A stretch of 64,000 nucleotides of DNA, taken from positions 1,798,902-1,862,901 of the forward strand of contig NZ_CP101508.1 of assembly GCF_024380015.1 (NCBI RefSeq), given 5' to 3'. The translations under genes were made by a program, and so were the position numbers. The notes under the pieces were generated by a model. The model did no database searches, was not told where the DNA came from, and worked only from the letters and a program-made list of their open reading frames with translations. Shown piece by piece: positions 1 to 8,584 of the stretch. Position 1 is the stretch's first letter; each line of letters opens with the position of its first letter. This DNA is from Photobacterium atrarenae (GTDB lineage Bacteria; Pseudomonadota; Gammaproteobacteria; Enterobacterales; Vibrionaceae).

Positions 1-1
1 G

Positions 2-733
2 TGCGTGGTCAAGCCGATTATGAGCTCCTCAGGTAAGGGGCAAAGTGTGGTCAAAACCCAGGCCGATATCGAATCTGCCTGGCAGTATGCCCAGGAAGGC
101 GGACGCGCCGGTGCCGGGCGGGTCATCGTTGAAGGCTTTGTCGACTTTGACTATGAGATCACCCTGCTGACCGTCAGCGCCGTAGATGGAATCCACTTCT
201 GCGCTCCAATTGGCCATCGTCAGGAAGACGGGGACTATCGTGAGTCCTGGCAGCCGCAGCAGATGTCGGAAGCCGCACTGCAAGCCGCGCAGCAGGTCGC
301 TGAAAAAGTCGTCACCGCCCTCGGCGGTTACGGCTTGTTTGGGGTCGAGCTCTTCGTGAAAGGGGACAAGGTCCTGTTTAGCGAAGTTTCCCCTCGCCCG
401 CACGATACCGGCCTGGTCACGCTGATCTCACAGGATCTGTCCGAGTTTGCCCTCCACGTCCGTGCTTTCCTCGGGCTGCCCGTGCATAGCATCCAGCAAT
501 TTGGCCCGGCGGCATCGGCGGTGATCCTGCCTCAGGGCGTTTCTGATAATGTCCGCTTTGATAACCTGACCGCGGCCCTGGCGCGACCGCAAACTCAGCT
601 GCGCCTGTTTGCCAAGCCGGAAATCAACGGCCGCCGTCGCCTGGGCGTCGCGCTCTGTCGACGTGATAGTATCGACAGCGCCATTTCTGCCGCCAAAGAC
701 ACTGCGGCAGATGTCAAAGTCATTTTCGACTAA
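2..733 (+). CDS. purT: Formate-dependent GAR transformylase PurT, C-terminal part
   Basis: The reading frame is already open at base 2, so the gene starts left of the window; about 243 C-terminal residues of a roughly 390-residue enzyme are present. PurT uses formate and ATP to formylate glycinamide ribonucleotide in cytosolic purine synthesis. The ATP-grasp part is recognisable from the glycine-rich loop MSSSGKGQS, the segment [14 protein letters not shown] and the metal and nucleotide-binding [11 protein letters not shown]. The C-terminus is complete and a strong hairpin terminator follows 36 bp after the stop. The family assignment is secure; only the start is missing. Confidence 0.95.
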   Translation, partial: CVVKPIMSSSGKGQSVVKTQADIESAWQYAQEGGRAGAGRVIVEGFVDFDYEITLLTVSAVDGIHFCAPIGHRQEDGDYRESWQPQQMSEAALQAAQQVAEKVVTALGGYGLFGVELFVKGDKVLFSEVSPRPHDTGLVTLISQDLSEFALHVRAFLGLPVHSIQQFGPAASAVILPQGVSDNVRFDNLTAALARPQTQLRLFAKPEINGRRRLGVALCRRDSIDSAISAAKDTAADVKVIFD

Positions 734-768
734 ACCCTTCACAGGCGCCTGCATGGTGCCCTGAGACA

Positions 769-796
769 ACAAAAGGAGCCCTGGGGCTCCTTTTGT
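769..796 (+). terminator. Intrinsic terminator after purT
   Basis: A perfect 12-bp inverted repeat (ACAAAAGGAGCC / GGCTCCTTTTGT) encloses a four-base loop, with the T-run inside the descending arm. It lies 36 bp after the purT stop and 54 bp beyond the stop of the convergent tpm gene, so it could serve both strands. Confidence 0.85.
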
Positions 797-850
797 CATC
801 GGAGGCACGCTCAGCAATGGATAGCATGCATCTCAATTAAACAGAATGTT

Positions 851-1495
851 TTACGGCAGTTCAATCAGCCAGACTTCTTCGGCAAAGCGAGACAGACCTC
901 GTTGACGACGCGGATGGCTTTCGTCGGCCTCATCACGCTCAAGATGGGTGATCTGACAGCCACTGAACAGCTGCGCCACTTCTTCCCCGGTGACACAAAA
1001 CGGCGGTCCGTCCATCTCAGCTTGCGGATAATCCAGCGTCACCAGCAGGATACGCCCGCCGGCTTTGACCATCGACAGCAGTTGCTCGACGTACATTTTG
1101 CGCATTGAAGGCGGCATCGCAATCAGCGCAGCCCGATCGTAAACCACATCCACCGGATCGATCTTGGTTGCGAAGAAATCCCCGCAATAGATGCTCACCT
1201 CATCAAACTCATACAAGGTCTGACCGTTACCCAGCGGGATCACCGTCGGCGTGTACAGATGCTCAGAGAAATACGCCCGCACCGCAATTTCACTCAACTC
1301 AACCCCAATCACCTGGGCATGTTTTTCCGCCAGCCAGGTCATATCCAGCGATTTACCGCACATCGGCACCAACACGGTGTCTGAGTACGAGGCGTTGAGG
1401 CGCGGCCAGTATTTGGTCAATACCGGGTTGGTATCGTTCAGGTGAAAGCCGATACGATTTTCCGCCCATCGGCTATGCCAAAATTCTGCATCCAT
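851..1495 (-). CDS. tpm: Thiopurine S-methyltransferase
   Basis: At 214 residues this matches the usual bacterial TPMT length. The N-terminus has the family pattern FWHSRWAENRIGFH, and the SAM-binding region contains VLVPMCGKSLDMTWLA followed by GVELSE. The family methylates aromatic and heterocyclic thiols and, in some bacteria, selenite or tellurite oxyanions, in the cytosol using S-adenosylmethionine. It is convergent with purT and is transcribed alone. The start is the only plausible ATG before the conserved N-terminus. Confidence 0.93.
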   Translation of the reverse strand: MDAEFWHSRWAENRIGFHLNDTNPVLTKYWPRLNASYSDTVLVPMCGKSLDMTWLAEKHAQVIGVELSEIAVRAYFSEHLYTPTVIPLGNGQTLYEFDEVSIYCGDFFATKIDPVDVVYDRAALIAMPPSMRKMYVEQLLSMVKAGGRILLVTLDYPQAEMDGPPFCVTGEEVAQLFSGCQITHLERDEADESHPRRQRGLSRFAEEVWLIELP

Positions 1496-1589
1496 TGTCT
1501 GTGACTCTCTTCTCTGACTTGACTTGCCGCCTATCTGACCATAGATCGCGCTGTATATCCAGTCTCTCAGACAAGCCGATGTTCTGAAA

Positions 1590-1621
1590 GCAAAAAAGGA
1601 TGCCGAGGCATCCTTTTTTGC
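1590..1621 (-). terminator. Intrinsic terminator between tpm and the upstream minus-strand gene
   Basis: A perfect 15-bp inverted repeat (GCAAAAAAGGATGCC and its complement) has only two bases between the arms and a T-run on both strands. It lies downstream of the small gene ending at 1711 and upstream of tpm. Confidence 0.85.
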
Positions 1622-1710
1622 AGACCCGGCTCTGCAAACCAGAGCAAGGTAAAAATGTTCTTCAATTTTTCTTTATGAGAGTCATTGAACTCACGATATC
1701 AACCGGACCG

Positions 1711-2004
1711 TTATGAAATTCGGAACAGTTTAATCGAATCACGACGTACGGTGACACCGCGGAAAGTGACCGGCTCCAGCAACGTCATCAGTTGCTTCGA
1801 CACGAAGAACTTGCCACCGTAGCTGCGATCACCGCCACGATTGACCCAGTCCGCAAATTCGTCTGCCAAGCTGAACATAGAGTTTCCAACAAGCAGAACT
1901 AGGACTTTGGCGACTTCACTGTCATTCTGTTTATTAAACTCAGCGTCACGAACTTTCTTACGGTATTCGTCGACAATTCTTTCTAGGCACTCAAATCTGC
2001 TCAT
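1711..2004 (-). CDS. Hypothetical protein, 97 residues
   Basis: I do not recognise the family. The protein is soluble and mixed-charge, with an N-terminal helix rich in Lys, Glu and Arg (MSRFECLERIVDEYRKK) and a basic C-terminus. The frame is open further upstream to 2061, but that extension (a Ser-rich then Phe/Val-rich stretch) does not look coding, so I chose the internal ATG at 2004. A terminator at 1590-1621 follows. The DNA here is more AT-rich than its neighbours, and another small same-strand frame lies just upstream, so the two may form a small acquired unit. Confidence 0.55.
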   Translation of the reverse strand: MSRFECLERIVDEYRKKVRDAEFNKQNDSEVAKVLVLLVGNSMFSLADEFADWVNRGGDRSYGGKFFVSKQLMTLLEPVTFRGVTVRRDSIKLFRIS

Positions 2005-2035
2005 ATACACCACCACAAAAAAAGAGGAGCGGATA

Positions 2036-2221
2036 CTACTGCTCAAACTCAGTGAAATCAACCCATGCAGGGTGATTTCTTGCGATAAAAGCCATTATTT
2101 TTTCATGCTTATAACAAGTTCGAGCATTCTTATCATATAAATCACGATTTAGATCATATTTCCCATCACAGTTAATAGCTATATTTTGAATATACCTTTG
2201 ATGGCAGACAACAGATATCAC
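2036..2221 (-). CDS. Possible small hypothetical protein, 61 residues
   Basis: This minus-strand frame ends 31 bp upstream of the 97-residue gene. Its C-terminal half reads like real protein (KHEKIMAFIARNHPAWVDF). I recognise no family. The putative start lies inside the promoter region of the divergent ygbA gene and I see no clear ribosome binding site. It could be a real small gene, the tail of a decayed one, or chance. Confidence 0.3.
   Translation of the reverse strand: MISVVCHQRYIQNIAINCDGKYDLNRDLYDKNARTCYKHEKIMAFIARNHPAWVDFTEFEQ
2176..2198. promoter_or_regulatory. Possible NsrR-type operator upstream of ygbA
   Basis: A 23-bp AT-rich imperfect palindrome (TAGCTATATTTTGAATATACC plus TT) lies about 36 bp before the ygbA start. 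Read on the other strand it matches the enterobacterial NsrR consensus, as I recall it, at about 15 of 23 positions. In E. coli ygbA belongs to the nitric-oxide-responsive NsrR regulon, which makes the position meaningful. The match is only moderate. Confidence 0.35.
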
Positions 2222-2233
2222 GGTGGTGGCATC

Positions 2234-2632
2234 ATGACTAAATCAAAACAAGCCGTTATCTTGTACGGCAGCCTAAATACCGAATTTAAAACTATTGAGG
2301 CGATGGTGAAGATCTACTGTCGTGATCACCATCACAGTCAAACGCCATGCACCCAATGTCAGGACTTTCTTCAGTATGCCTTCACCCGGCTGGATCGCTG
2401 CCCGTATGGTGAAGACAAACCCACCTGTCGCGTGTGCCCGATCCACTGCTACAAAGCTGATTACAAATTACGCTCGCAGCAAATCATGCGCTATGCCGGA
2501 CCGAGAATGCTCCTCAGGCATCCGATTCTGGCAATTCGCCATCTGTTGGCCGAAAGACGCCCGATCCCGGAAAAGCCGGGAGCCGGCGTCTCCAATCGCC
2601 ACAAGCGGAAACAGTTGAATTCGTCCAGGTAA
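2234..2632 (+). CDS. ygbA: YgbA-family nitrous oxide-stimulated promoter protein
   Basis: This 132-residue protein carries the Cys-rich pattern of the YgbA_NO family: a YC..H motif, then CTQC, a CPYGEDKPTC block and VCPIHCY, followed by the conserved MRYAGPRMLLRHP stretch. The Cys spacing suggests metal or Fe-S binding, but the biochemical role is not established. Expression of the family responds to nitric oxide stress. I chose the ATG at 2234, after a GGTGG sequence, over an upstream ATG at 2186 because the latter's extension is not conserved-looking. It stands alone, divergent from the small genes to its left. Confidence 0.85.
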   Translation: MTKSKQAVILYGSLNTEFKTIEAMVKIYCRDHHHSQTPCTQCQDFLQYAFTRLDRCPYGEDKPTCRVCPIHCYKADYKLRSQQIMRYAGPRMLLRHPILAIRHLLAERRPIPEKPGAGVSNRHKRKQLNSSR

Positions 2633-2666
2633 ATTCCCCGCCCCAATAGCTGAAAAACGTCAACGA

Positions 2667-3035
2667 TTAATGGCGATAATAATCGACCACCTGCACTTTG
2701 GCTGGCTCATCTTTTCCGGCCAGGGTGAGGCTGAAGGTATTTTCATCCACCAGGGTGACCGTCGCCCCCTGCTTACCGGTCACACTCACCCCCTCGATTT
2801 TTTCGAAGCGGCGAGCATCGGTATAATGCATTTTCACGGTAATCGTTGCCTCTTGGCTCGCTGCGAGTTCAAACTTGCAGATCCCGGTCGGACAATACAT
2901 CTCGATCTGCGTCTGCTCAATCACCTGAAAATGGTCCACATCCCGGGTTGGGGTCACGGCGACCTGCAGCGGCTCACTACAGCCGAATAATAAAATTCCT
3001 GTTAGCGCAAACACTGCCATTGCCTTAAATCTCAT
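2667..3035 (-). CDS. Small lipoprotein, 122 residues
   Basis: The N-terminus is a typical lipoprotein signal: basic MRFK, a hydrophobic stretch, then the lipobox LLFGC with Cys19 as the lipidation site. The +2 residue is Ser, which in E. coli would direct it to the outer membrane. The mature part (about 104 residues) is beta-rich, with a Cys pair in MYCPTGICKFEL that could form a disulfide in the periplasm. I recognise no functional family. It is divergent from the cytochrome gene at 3197. Confidence 0.75.
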   Translation of the reverse strand: MRFKAMAVFALTGILLFGCSEPLQVAVTPTRDVDHFQVIEQTQIEMYCPTGICKFELAASQEATITVKMHYTDARRFEKIEGVSVTGKQGATVTLVDENTFSLTLAGKDEPAKVQVVDYYRH

Positions 3036-3196
3036 ATTTTCTCCGAGCTAAATCATAATGTTTAACACTGTAGCACCCAGGATACTTTTCAACTTCGCGA
3101 CATCTTTAGTCACTGATCCTGCCTACACTAAGCCTGTTTTACGAGACGCCCATTCAATATGACACATGAATAACAACAAGTTCATAGGAATCGTTT

Positions 3197-4723
3197 ATGA
3201 ACAATTACGAAACAACTTCAAGTTGGCACTTGTTACAACCGTATCATGTCTTCACCCCAAATCACCTCCGACGCAGCCACAAGCGAATCGGGTTCACCAC
3301 AGTGATATTCGCCTTCATCATCACTTTGTTACCAGCTATCGCCAAGGCCGAGCCCGGTATGCAAAAGTGGCTCAAACCCCACAAACCCGAATCTGCCGAA
3401 GCTATCCACCAACAATTGCCCTACTACCCTTCCCGCGCCAGCACCGACCGGCCACTGAAGCCGGAAATGTTTGAAAATCCGGAAATCTGTCAAGGCTGCC
3501 ACGGCGAGATTTACCAGCAGTGGCAACGCTCGGTAATGGCACATTCCTGGAAAGATCCCATTTATCGGGCCCTGTTCAAACGGGCCAGCAAAGCCACAGA
3601 CGGACAAGTCGATAACTTCTGTATTGCCTGCCACAGCCCCATCGGTATGACTAGTATGAATGCCTCTGCCGCAACGTTAGAGGATCCCGACGATAACCTA
3701 CCCGGCGTCAATTGCGAGGTCTGCCATAATATTCGCGGGATTAGCGGCAGTGATAACGGTGCGTATATTCTGGCGCCGAACCGGGACAAGCATATCAAGC
3801 TCGGACCGCGTCATGACGCTGACTCACCCTATCATCAAACAGAGTATTCCGATCTGCACACCAAATCCGAATTCTGCTCTGTCTGCCATAACGTCTCTCA
3901 TCCGTTCAACAGCACGCCGATTGAACGCACCTACGACGAATGGCAAGAAAGTGCCTATAACGAACAGGGAATCCAATGCCAGGACTGCCATATGACGCCT
4001 GGTCCCGGCCAGAAAACTAACCCAGGAAAATCAGCCATTATGGGCAAAGAGCGCGAGCACATCTATTCGCATGAATTTTCAGGGGGGAACTCGACCCTGC
4101 ATCAATATTTTGACGATCCCATTGGTGCCGAGCTGGCCCGTGAAATGCTGCGCTCCGCGGCAACCATGGAATTTATCGACCTGCCGGCGTCATTGGTTGC
4201 CGGGGAGCTCGCCACAATTCGGGTCAAAGTGTCAAACGTTGGCGCCGGGCACAAACTCCCGACCGGGTTCCCGGAAGGACGGGAAGTATGGGTTGATTTC
4301 GCGGTGAACAGCGGTGAACAAGCACCAATTTATCGCTCCGGAGCTGTAGTTGACGGGCATACTGAGCCGGGAACCCGAAACTTTAAAGTTACCCTGGGGG
4401 ATAAAAACGGCGACGTGGTCGATCTCAACGTATGGGAAGTCGATCGGATCTTGTCGGATACCCGGATCCTGCCCCATGGATATGCTATTGTCGAATATAC
4501 CTTCCTGGTTCCGGCAAGCATTCAAGGGCCCGTCACCCTCGACGCCAAGCTAAACTATTGGCCCTTCCCTCAGAAATTAGTCGATGAATTACTGGGCGAA
4601 GGTAAGCTCACGGTTGATATCGTGACGATGACAACAACCAGCACCGAGCTCAGGGTCAGCACCACGAAATCCGACACCTCACTGGCAAAGCGCTCAGCGG
4701 GAACTACAACCAGAAAACACTGA
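3197..4723 (+). CDS. Periplasmic five-heme cytochrome c
   Basis: The 508-residue protein has five CxxCH heme-binding motifs at residues 98-102 (CQGCH), 142-146 (CIACH), 173-177 (CEVCH), 227-231 (CSVCH) and 261-265 (CQDCH). The pattern resembles the cytochrome c554-type multiheme family. A Tat-independent signal segment (about residues 31-51, ending AIAKA) follows an unusual 30-residue N-terminal extension. The start is supported by AGGAA 7 bp upstream. The last 200 residues lack heme motifs and look like a beta-rich domain. It is presumably an electron carrier or oxidoreductase in the periplasm. No partner quinol dehydrogenase or maturation gene is nearby, so the substrate is unknown. Confidence 0.85.
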   Translation: MNNYETTSSWHLLQPYHVFTPNHLRRSHKRIGFTTVIFAFIITLLPAIAKAEPGMQKWLKPHKPESAEAIHQQLPYYPSRASTDRPLKPEMFENPEICQGCHGEIYQQWQRSVMAHSWKDPIYRALFKRASKATDGQVDNFCIACHSPIGMTSMNASAATLEDPDDNLPGVNCEVCHNIRGISGSDNGAYILAPNRDKHIKLGPRHDADSPYHQTEYSDLHTKSEFCSVCHNVSHPFNSTPIERTYDEWQESAYNEQGIQCQDCHMTPGPGQKTNPGKSAIMGKEREHIYSHEFSGGNSTLHQYFDDPIGAELAREMLRSAATMEFIDLPASLVAGELATIRVKVSNVGAGHKLPTGFPEGREVWVDFAVNSGEQAPIYRSGAVVDGHTEPGTRNFKVTLGDKNGDVVDLNVWEVDRILSDTRILPHGYAIVEYTFLVPASIQGPVTLDAKLNYWPFPQKLVDELLGEGKLTVDIVTMTTTSTELRVSTTKSDTSLAKRSAGTTTRKH

Positions 4724-4802
4724 GGCCAATGTCAGAAATTGCATAGTCGCAGTAAGAAAACTAACGAGTTCGGCCAACGCAGCCAGGACGGCTGCTTGCC
4801 GA

Positions 4803-5555
4803 TCAGGCTGCTCGTCGCAATGCCTTGCGCAACTTGGACTTCACCGAACGCCAATGGGTCATGGGGACGCTTGGTGCCCGCGCCAGCAAATACTGGTAGT
4901 CCTCCGCATCCGGATAGACTTCACCGCCGTGCGCCAGGATCAGCGATGTCGGCTCCATCGCCATGATTTTTTTCAGCGAGTGGCGATAGCGGTTGGGATA
5001 GAACACGGGAAATGGCGGAATGTAGCGTCCTTTGACTTTCACCATCAGATCAGCGACATACACCGCATGGCTGGGCACATGGTACAACGACAGATCCCGA
5101 TCGGTATGTCCCTGGGTAAAGAGCGTCTGCCATTCCGGAAATCCCGGTAAAGCATCCCCATCATTAAGCTTGATATCCGGCGTTAAGGTGCGGGCATACC
5201 AAAGGTTACGCCGCGGTTTTTTCATCCGCTTGGCCACCCATTTTGCCAGCATTATATCCGTCAAATGCATGAGCTTGCCATCCACCCCGCTGTACCACTG
5301 ACCCGGCACATTGGCAGCCGCGACATCACATCCGCTCAAGCGTCGCAACTTCGCCGCCGCGCCGGCATGATCGGGATGCATATGGGTCACGACCACCAGC
5401 TTCAGATCGCTAAACGGGCGGTGGAGCTGCCCGACAATGAAATGCTTGAGCATACTGATATCCGCCCGGCTACAGCCATCGAGCAGTAACAGCCCATGCT
5501 CATATTCCACCAGGTAAATCGACTGAATATAGCCTTCCAGCTTATGGAGTTTCAT
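4803..5555 (-). CDS. MBL-fold metallo-hydrolase
   Basis: The metallo-beta-lactamase fold is shown by THMHPDHAGA (HxHxDH, about residues 57-63), a downstream TQGHTDRDLSLY metal-binding His, an aspartate in YVADLMV and a late LILAHGGE. These provide the two-zinc site typical of hydrolases of this superfamily, which includes glyoxalase II and lactonases; the substrate cannot be read from sequence. An in-frame GTG at 5567 is possible, but I chose the ATG because MKLHKLEGYIQ looks like the conserved beginning. It is transcribed toward the cytochrome gene. Confidence 0.82.
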   Translation of the reverse strand: MKLHKLEGYIQSIYLVEYEHGLLLLDGCSRADISMLKHFIVGQLHRPFSDLKLVVVTHMHPDHAGAAAKLRRLSGCDVAAANVPGQWYSGVDGKLMHLTDIMLAKWVAKRMKKPRRNLWYARTLTPDIKLNDGDALPGFPEWQTLFTQGHTDRDLSLYHVPSHAVYVADLMVKVKGRYIPPFPVFYPNRYRHSLKKIMAMEPTSLILAHGGEVYPDAEDYQYLLARAPSVPMTHWRSVKSKLRKALRRAA

Positions 5556-5696
5556 CGCTTCGGGCACCTGAGGTTGTAAACAAGTTGTTAACCATTATGT
5601 TTCAACTCATCCGACCATTCAAGAAAGTTGTCCCGAACCGCGATGAATTCAGCTGAAAATCACAAATTTCATGGCTATCACCCCCAGATTTCAGGT

Positions 5697-6617
5697 TCAA
5701 GTCTCCTTCCAGGCGGTCAGTTGTCCCTTTTCACACCGCCCCGTGTCCAGGTTCCAGTTTAAGAATGCGCCTGCCGCCTCTGCTTCAAAAACTGCCTTGG
5801 CCGTCACTTCCCAATAACGGATGATCTGCGCCACCGCCCGATCGAACACTTGATCATAATGCTGCACACCCAAGGGCGTATCCAGTTCCCGAATATAAGA
5901 GTCATCCACCTGTTCGGGATAAACCAGACCCAGTTGCGCACCAACATGACGGGCAAAGGGCAACAATTTATGGCCTTCTTCAATACCTTTCAACACCGCC
6001 AGATAACCGGTATACCAGTCATGGATCAACGGTGGTTCAATTTCCGGCTCGCGGCCAAATGTCGCCATCAGACATTGTTCCCACAAGTTTGAGATCACCG
6101 GGTCCAGATGACGATTATCCTCTGCGTGGGTACAGGTGCCGATATAGTTCGCCAGCCGCTCAATCCGGTGTTCTTCACTCAGGCCAAAGCGCCGACAAAT
6201 ATGCACATCCTGATGCATTTCGCAGATCCGGTGCTCGGTCTGGTTCGTCTCATAGGGTCCGACACGTCGTTCAATAACCGGATGAATGGTGATATCGGTC
6301 GCCACATGTGCAACATAACCACACAACCAGGCAAATGCTTTCTCTTGGGATGGCCCAGACAGGTTTGCCACTTCGGCGATACAGCGGCGAATGAAAACCC
6401 CGACCTGCTCATAGTGCATCCGATCAGCCCAGCGGTTTTGGGCCAGGTCGCCAATTTTAAGATAGGGAAAATCCGGGCTGACACTCCCCAGTTCAATAAA
6501 TTTCTGCTGGTTGGTCAAGATGTTCCGGGCCTGCTTGGGCACCGACTGGAAAACTGATTGATGAGCCTTTTCGGCAGCCAGGTATGCTGCCGAAATATGG
6601 GCATAAGCTCCGGGCAT
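5697..6617 (-). CDS. Zinc-dependent phospholipase C family protein
   Basis: The 306-residue protein starts MPGAYAHISAAYLAAEKAH and contains GYVAHVATDITIHPVIERR, the His/Asp-rich signature of the zinc-dependent phospholipase C/S1-P1 nuclease-like family (PF00882 type). Further His residues (CTHAEDNRHLD, LIHDWYTGYL) could complete a metal site. There is no signal peptide, unlike the secreted clostridial enzymes, so it may act in the cytosol. The true activity is unknown. It is a single gene with no obvious partners. Confidence 0.7.
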   Translation of the reverse strand: MPGAYAHISAAYLAAEKAHQSVFQSVPKQARNILTNQQKFIELGSVSPDFPYLKIGDLAQNRWADRMHYEQVGVFIRRCIAEVANLSGPSQEKAFAWLCGYVAHVATDITIHPVIERRVGPYETNQTEHRICEMHQDVHICRRFGLSEEHRIERLANYIGTCTHAEDNRHLDPVISNLWEQCLMATFGREPEIEPPLIHDWYTGYLAVLKGIEEGHKLLPFARHVGAQLGLVYPEQVDDSYIRELDTPLGVQHYDQVFDRAVAQIIRYWEVTAKAVFEAEAAGAFLNWNLDTGRCEKGQLTAWKET

Positions 6618-6660
6618 AACAGCTCCTTATCAACACACCACGTATCAACCTCGCGGTGTC

Positions 6661-6703
6661 AAAAAGAAAAAAGCGCCTGCATAAGTGTAGTGCAAACGCT
6701 TTT
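6661..6703 (-). terminator. Probable intrinsic terminator after the GST gene
   Basis: On the minus strand, arms AAAAGCG and CGCTTTT enclose a 21-base loop that contains further short pairing, followed by a long T-rich tract. It lies 71 bp beyond the stop of the GST gene ending at 6774 and before the next minus-strand gene. Confidence 0.6.
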
Positions 6704-6773
6704 GCCGCCATGCCGAGCTTACTCGCGCACCGTACGGTTCACGTGATTCTATGGCTGATCCCGTGCCGAAGAC

Positions 6774-7421
6774 CTACTCCACAGATTCGAAAGGGCTGAG
6801 ATCCATCCCTTCAATTTCGCACACCGCCCGAATTGTCGGCAGTGCAGTCATTCGCTTCAGGTAGCCCACCAGATGCGGGAATTCCAGCGGCGACTTCTTG
6901 GCCGGCAAACACCACCCAGCCAACATAAACAGGAAATAATCACAGGCGGAGATTTGCTCGCCGAGCAAATACGGCTTGTCTACCAACTGATCATTAATCA
7001 CCGCCAGAGCATCAGCGATACGATCATCCTGCGCAGCGACCACATTCGGGATCGTGCTTTCATCATTGGTGTGGCGATGCGGGTAATAGCGCACCATCAG
7101 CTCGGCCTGCAAGGTATTATTCAGATAAGCCAGCCACTGGAAAAACAACGGCCGCGCGCTGCTGCCCAGCGGCGGCATCAGTTCATGCTCCGGGTGCTGC
7201 TCACACAGATGAATACAAATCGCCGGGCTTTCAAAAATAGGTTGCCCCTGCTCCACCAGGGTCGGGATCCTGCCTGCCGGATTCAGCTTGAGATAGTCCG
7301 CCGATTTCTGTGAATTGGACTTTTTATCCACCAGCACCAATTCGTATTCCAGCCCCATGTGATAGAGCAAAAAGTGCGGTGCCAAGCTGGCGTTATTGGG
7401 ATAATAATAAAGCTGATACAT
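6774..7421 (-). CDS. Glutathione S-transferase family protein
   Basis: At 215 residues this has the usual GST length. The N-terminal thioredoxin-fold domain starts MYQLYYYPNNASLAPHFLLY and contains LNPAGRIPTLVE and the glutathione-binding ESPAICIHL. The all-helical C-terminal domain carries the N-capping region ISACDYFLFML. GSTs conjugate or reduce electrophiles with glutathione in the cytosol. Ser12 in the first loop is the likely catalytic residue by family analogy. Its subfamily and substrate cannot be called. Confidence 0.88.
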   Translation of the reverse strand: MYQLYYYPNNASLAPHFLLYHMGLEYELVLVDKKSNSQKSADYLKLNPAGRIPTLVEQGQPIFESPAICIHLCEQHPEHELMPPLGSSARPLFFQWLAYLNNTLQAELMVRYYPHRHTNDESTIPNVVAAQDDRIADALAVINDQLVDKPYLLGEQISACDYFLFMLAGWCLPAKKSPLEFPHLVGYLKRMTALPTIRAVCEIEGMDLSPFESVE

Positions 7422-7452
7422 GGTTCACTTCCTTTTGACTCTCGGTTATCAG

Positions 7453-7926
7453 TTAGTCCAATTCATTCACCCGAATAAACTCGACACCTTCGGGTAAAGA
7501 ACTCAGTTTTTCTCTCAAAAATTCCGGATAAAGGGGCTCGGCGGCAAGTTCATCTATCGGGAACCACTTGAAGATTAAATCCACATCTGCCTCAACACCT
7601 GAAAAAGCTGCTTCGCCGAATGGCAGGTTGCTGTCAACCAGCGCCATCAGGTAATAGGTCGACAGCTCATGAAAGCGCTTACCGTCAAAGCCAAAGAAGT
7701 TTTCCGCATGCCACAATGGCCGCACGACAGTCGCCGTTTGCCCCAGCTCTTCCTGAATTTCCCGAACCACGGTTGTTGCCGAATCTTCAAACCACTCGAC
7801 CCGGCCACCGGGCAACGCCCAAAAATCATCGCCGCGTTGCTGATGGAGCAGTACATACCCTTGGTGGATAATCACGGCGACACTGCGAAAGTTAAACACG
7901 CCTTCGGCGGACTTAAAATGAATCAT
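7453..7926 (-). CDS. Nudix hydrolase
   Basis: The 157-residue protein has an exact Nudix box, G-x5-E-x7-RE-I-x-EE-L-G, at about residues 40-62 (GGRVEWFEDSATTVVREIQE then ELG). Such enzymes hydrolyse nucleoside diphosphates linked to another moiety, using magnesium bound by the box glutamates. I chose the ATG at 7926, which follows AAGGCAG. The frame is open to an ATG at 7989 that overlaps the stop of the upstream GNAT gene as ATGA; that longer form would be translationally coupled and is a real alternative. The substrate is unknown. Confidence 0.88.
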   Translation of the reverse strand: MIHFKSAEGVFNFRSVAVIIHQGYVLLHQQRGDDFWALPGGRVEWFEDSATTVVREIQEELGQTATVVRPLWHAENFFGFDGKRFHELSTYYLMALVDSNLPFGEAAFSGVEADVDLIFKWFPIDELAAEPLYPEFLREKLSSLPEGVEFIRVNELD

Positions 7927-7985
7927 CTTCTGCCTTTCTGCTGGATTAAATTTATTCTTTGAGCGACTTCTCTGTCCTGGCTTGA

Positions 7986-8504
7986 TCAAACCTCAAACCG
8001 GAAAAAATGCATCATCAGATCAACGTCCAGATCCATTGAATGCTCATAATGTTGTCCCACTACTTGCCTGACCGCAGATTGCCAGAACGCCAATGCCGGT
8101 TCATTTTCAACCAAGACCCGGATTTGCCATTTTCCGGGGAATTGATTGAGTAGGTTCGCCAGCGCTTGCTTGCCAACCCCCTGCCCCTTGAATTTCCGGG
8201 CGACAAAGAACTGATCAATATCATAACGGGCTGGGTCTTGCGGATAGCGGCGGATCAGGGCAAAGCCCGCCAGTTCTTGCTCAACGGCTTCAACGCCTGC
8301 CGCATCATTTTCGACAACCATGAAAAACGGCTGATGTTCCGGCTGCGTCCAGTACCCGTCCAGCAATGTCGGACGATAGGCGTAGCTCCCCTGCGCATTG
8401 AGTGGCAAAGCCAGGCAGGCCGCCATTTCGTATAAGTAAAACTGAAACAAGCGCTCCAGTGTGGGACGCTCATTTTCGGCTATCGGAACAAGTGACACTT
8501 TCAT
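7986..8504 (-). CDS. GNAT family N-acetyltransferase
   Basis: This is a 172-residue GNAT fold. The acetyl-CoA pyrophosphate loop is seen in FVARKFKGQGVGKQAL (Q/RxxGxG/A pattern), preceded by the beta strands ELAGFALIRRYP and followed by IRVLVENEPALAFW. The acceptor substrate is unknown. The gene may be coupled to the Nudix gene downstream. Confidence 0.85.
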   Translation of the reverse strand: MKVSLVPIAENERPTLERLFQFYLYEMAACLALPLNAQGSYAYRPTLLDGYWTQPEHQPFFMVVENDAAGVEAVEQELAGFALIRRYPQDPARYDIDQFFVARKFKGQGVGKQALANLLNQFPGKWQIRVLVENEPALAFWQSAVRQVVGQHYEHSMDLDVDLMMHFFRFEV

Positions 8505-8584
8505 ACAAGATTTTCCGTTATGCTCTGAGGTGAGCCACTGATGCGGTCGAGTATGACTCCCCCAGGCTCGATTGGTGCGATGGT

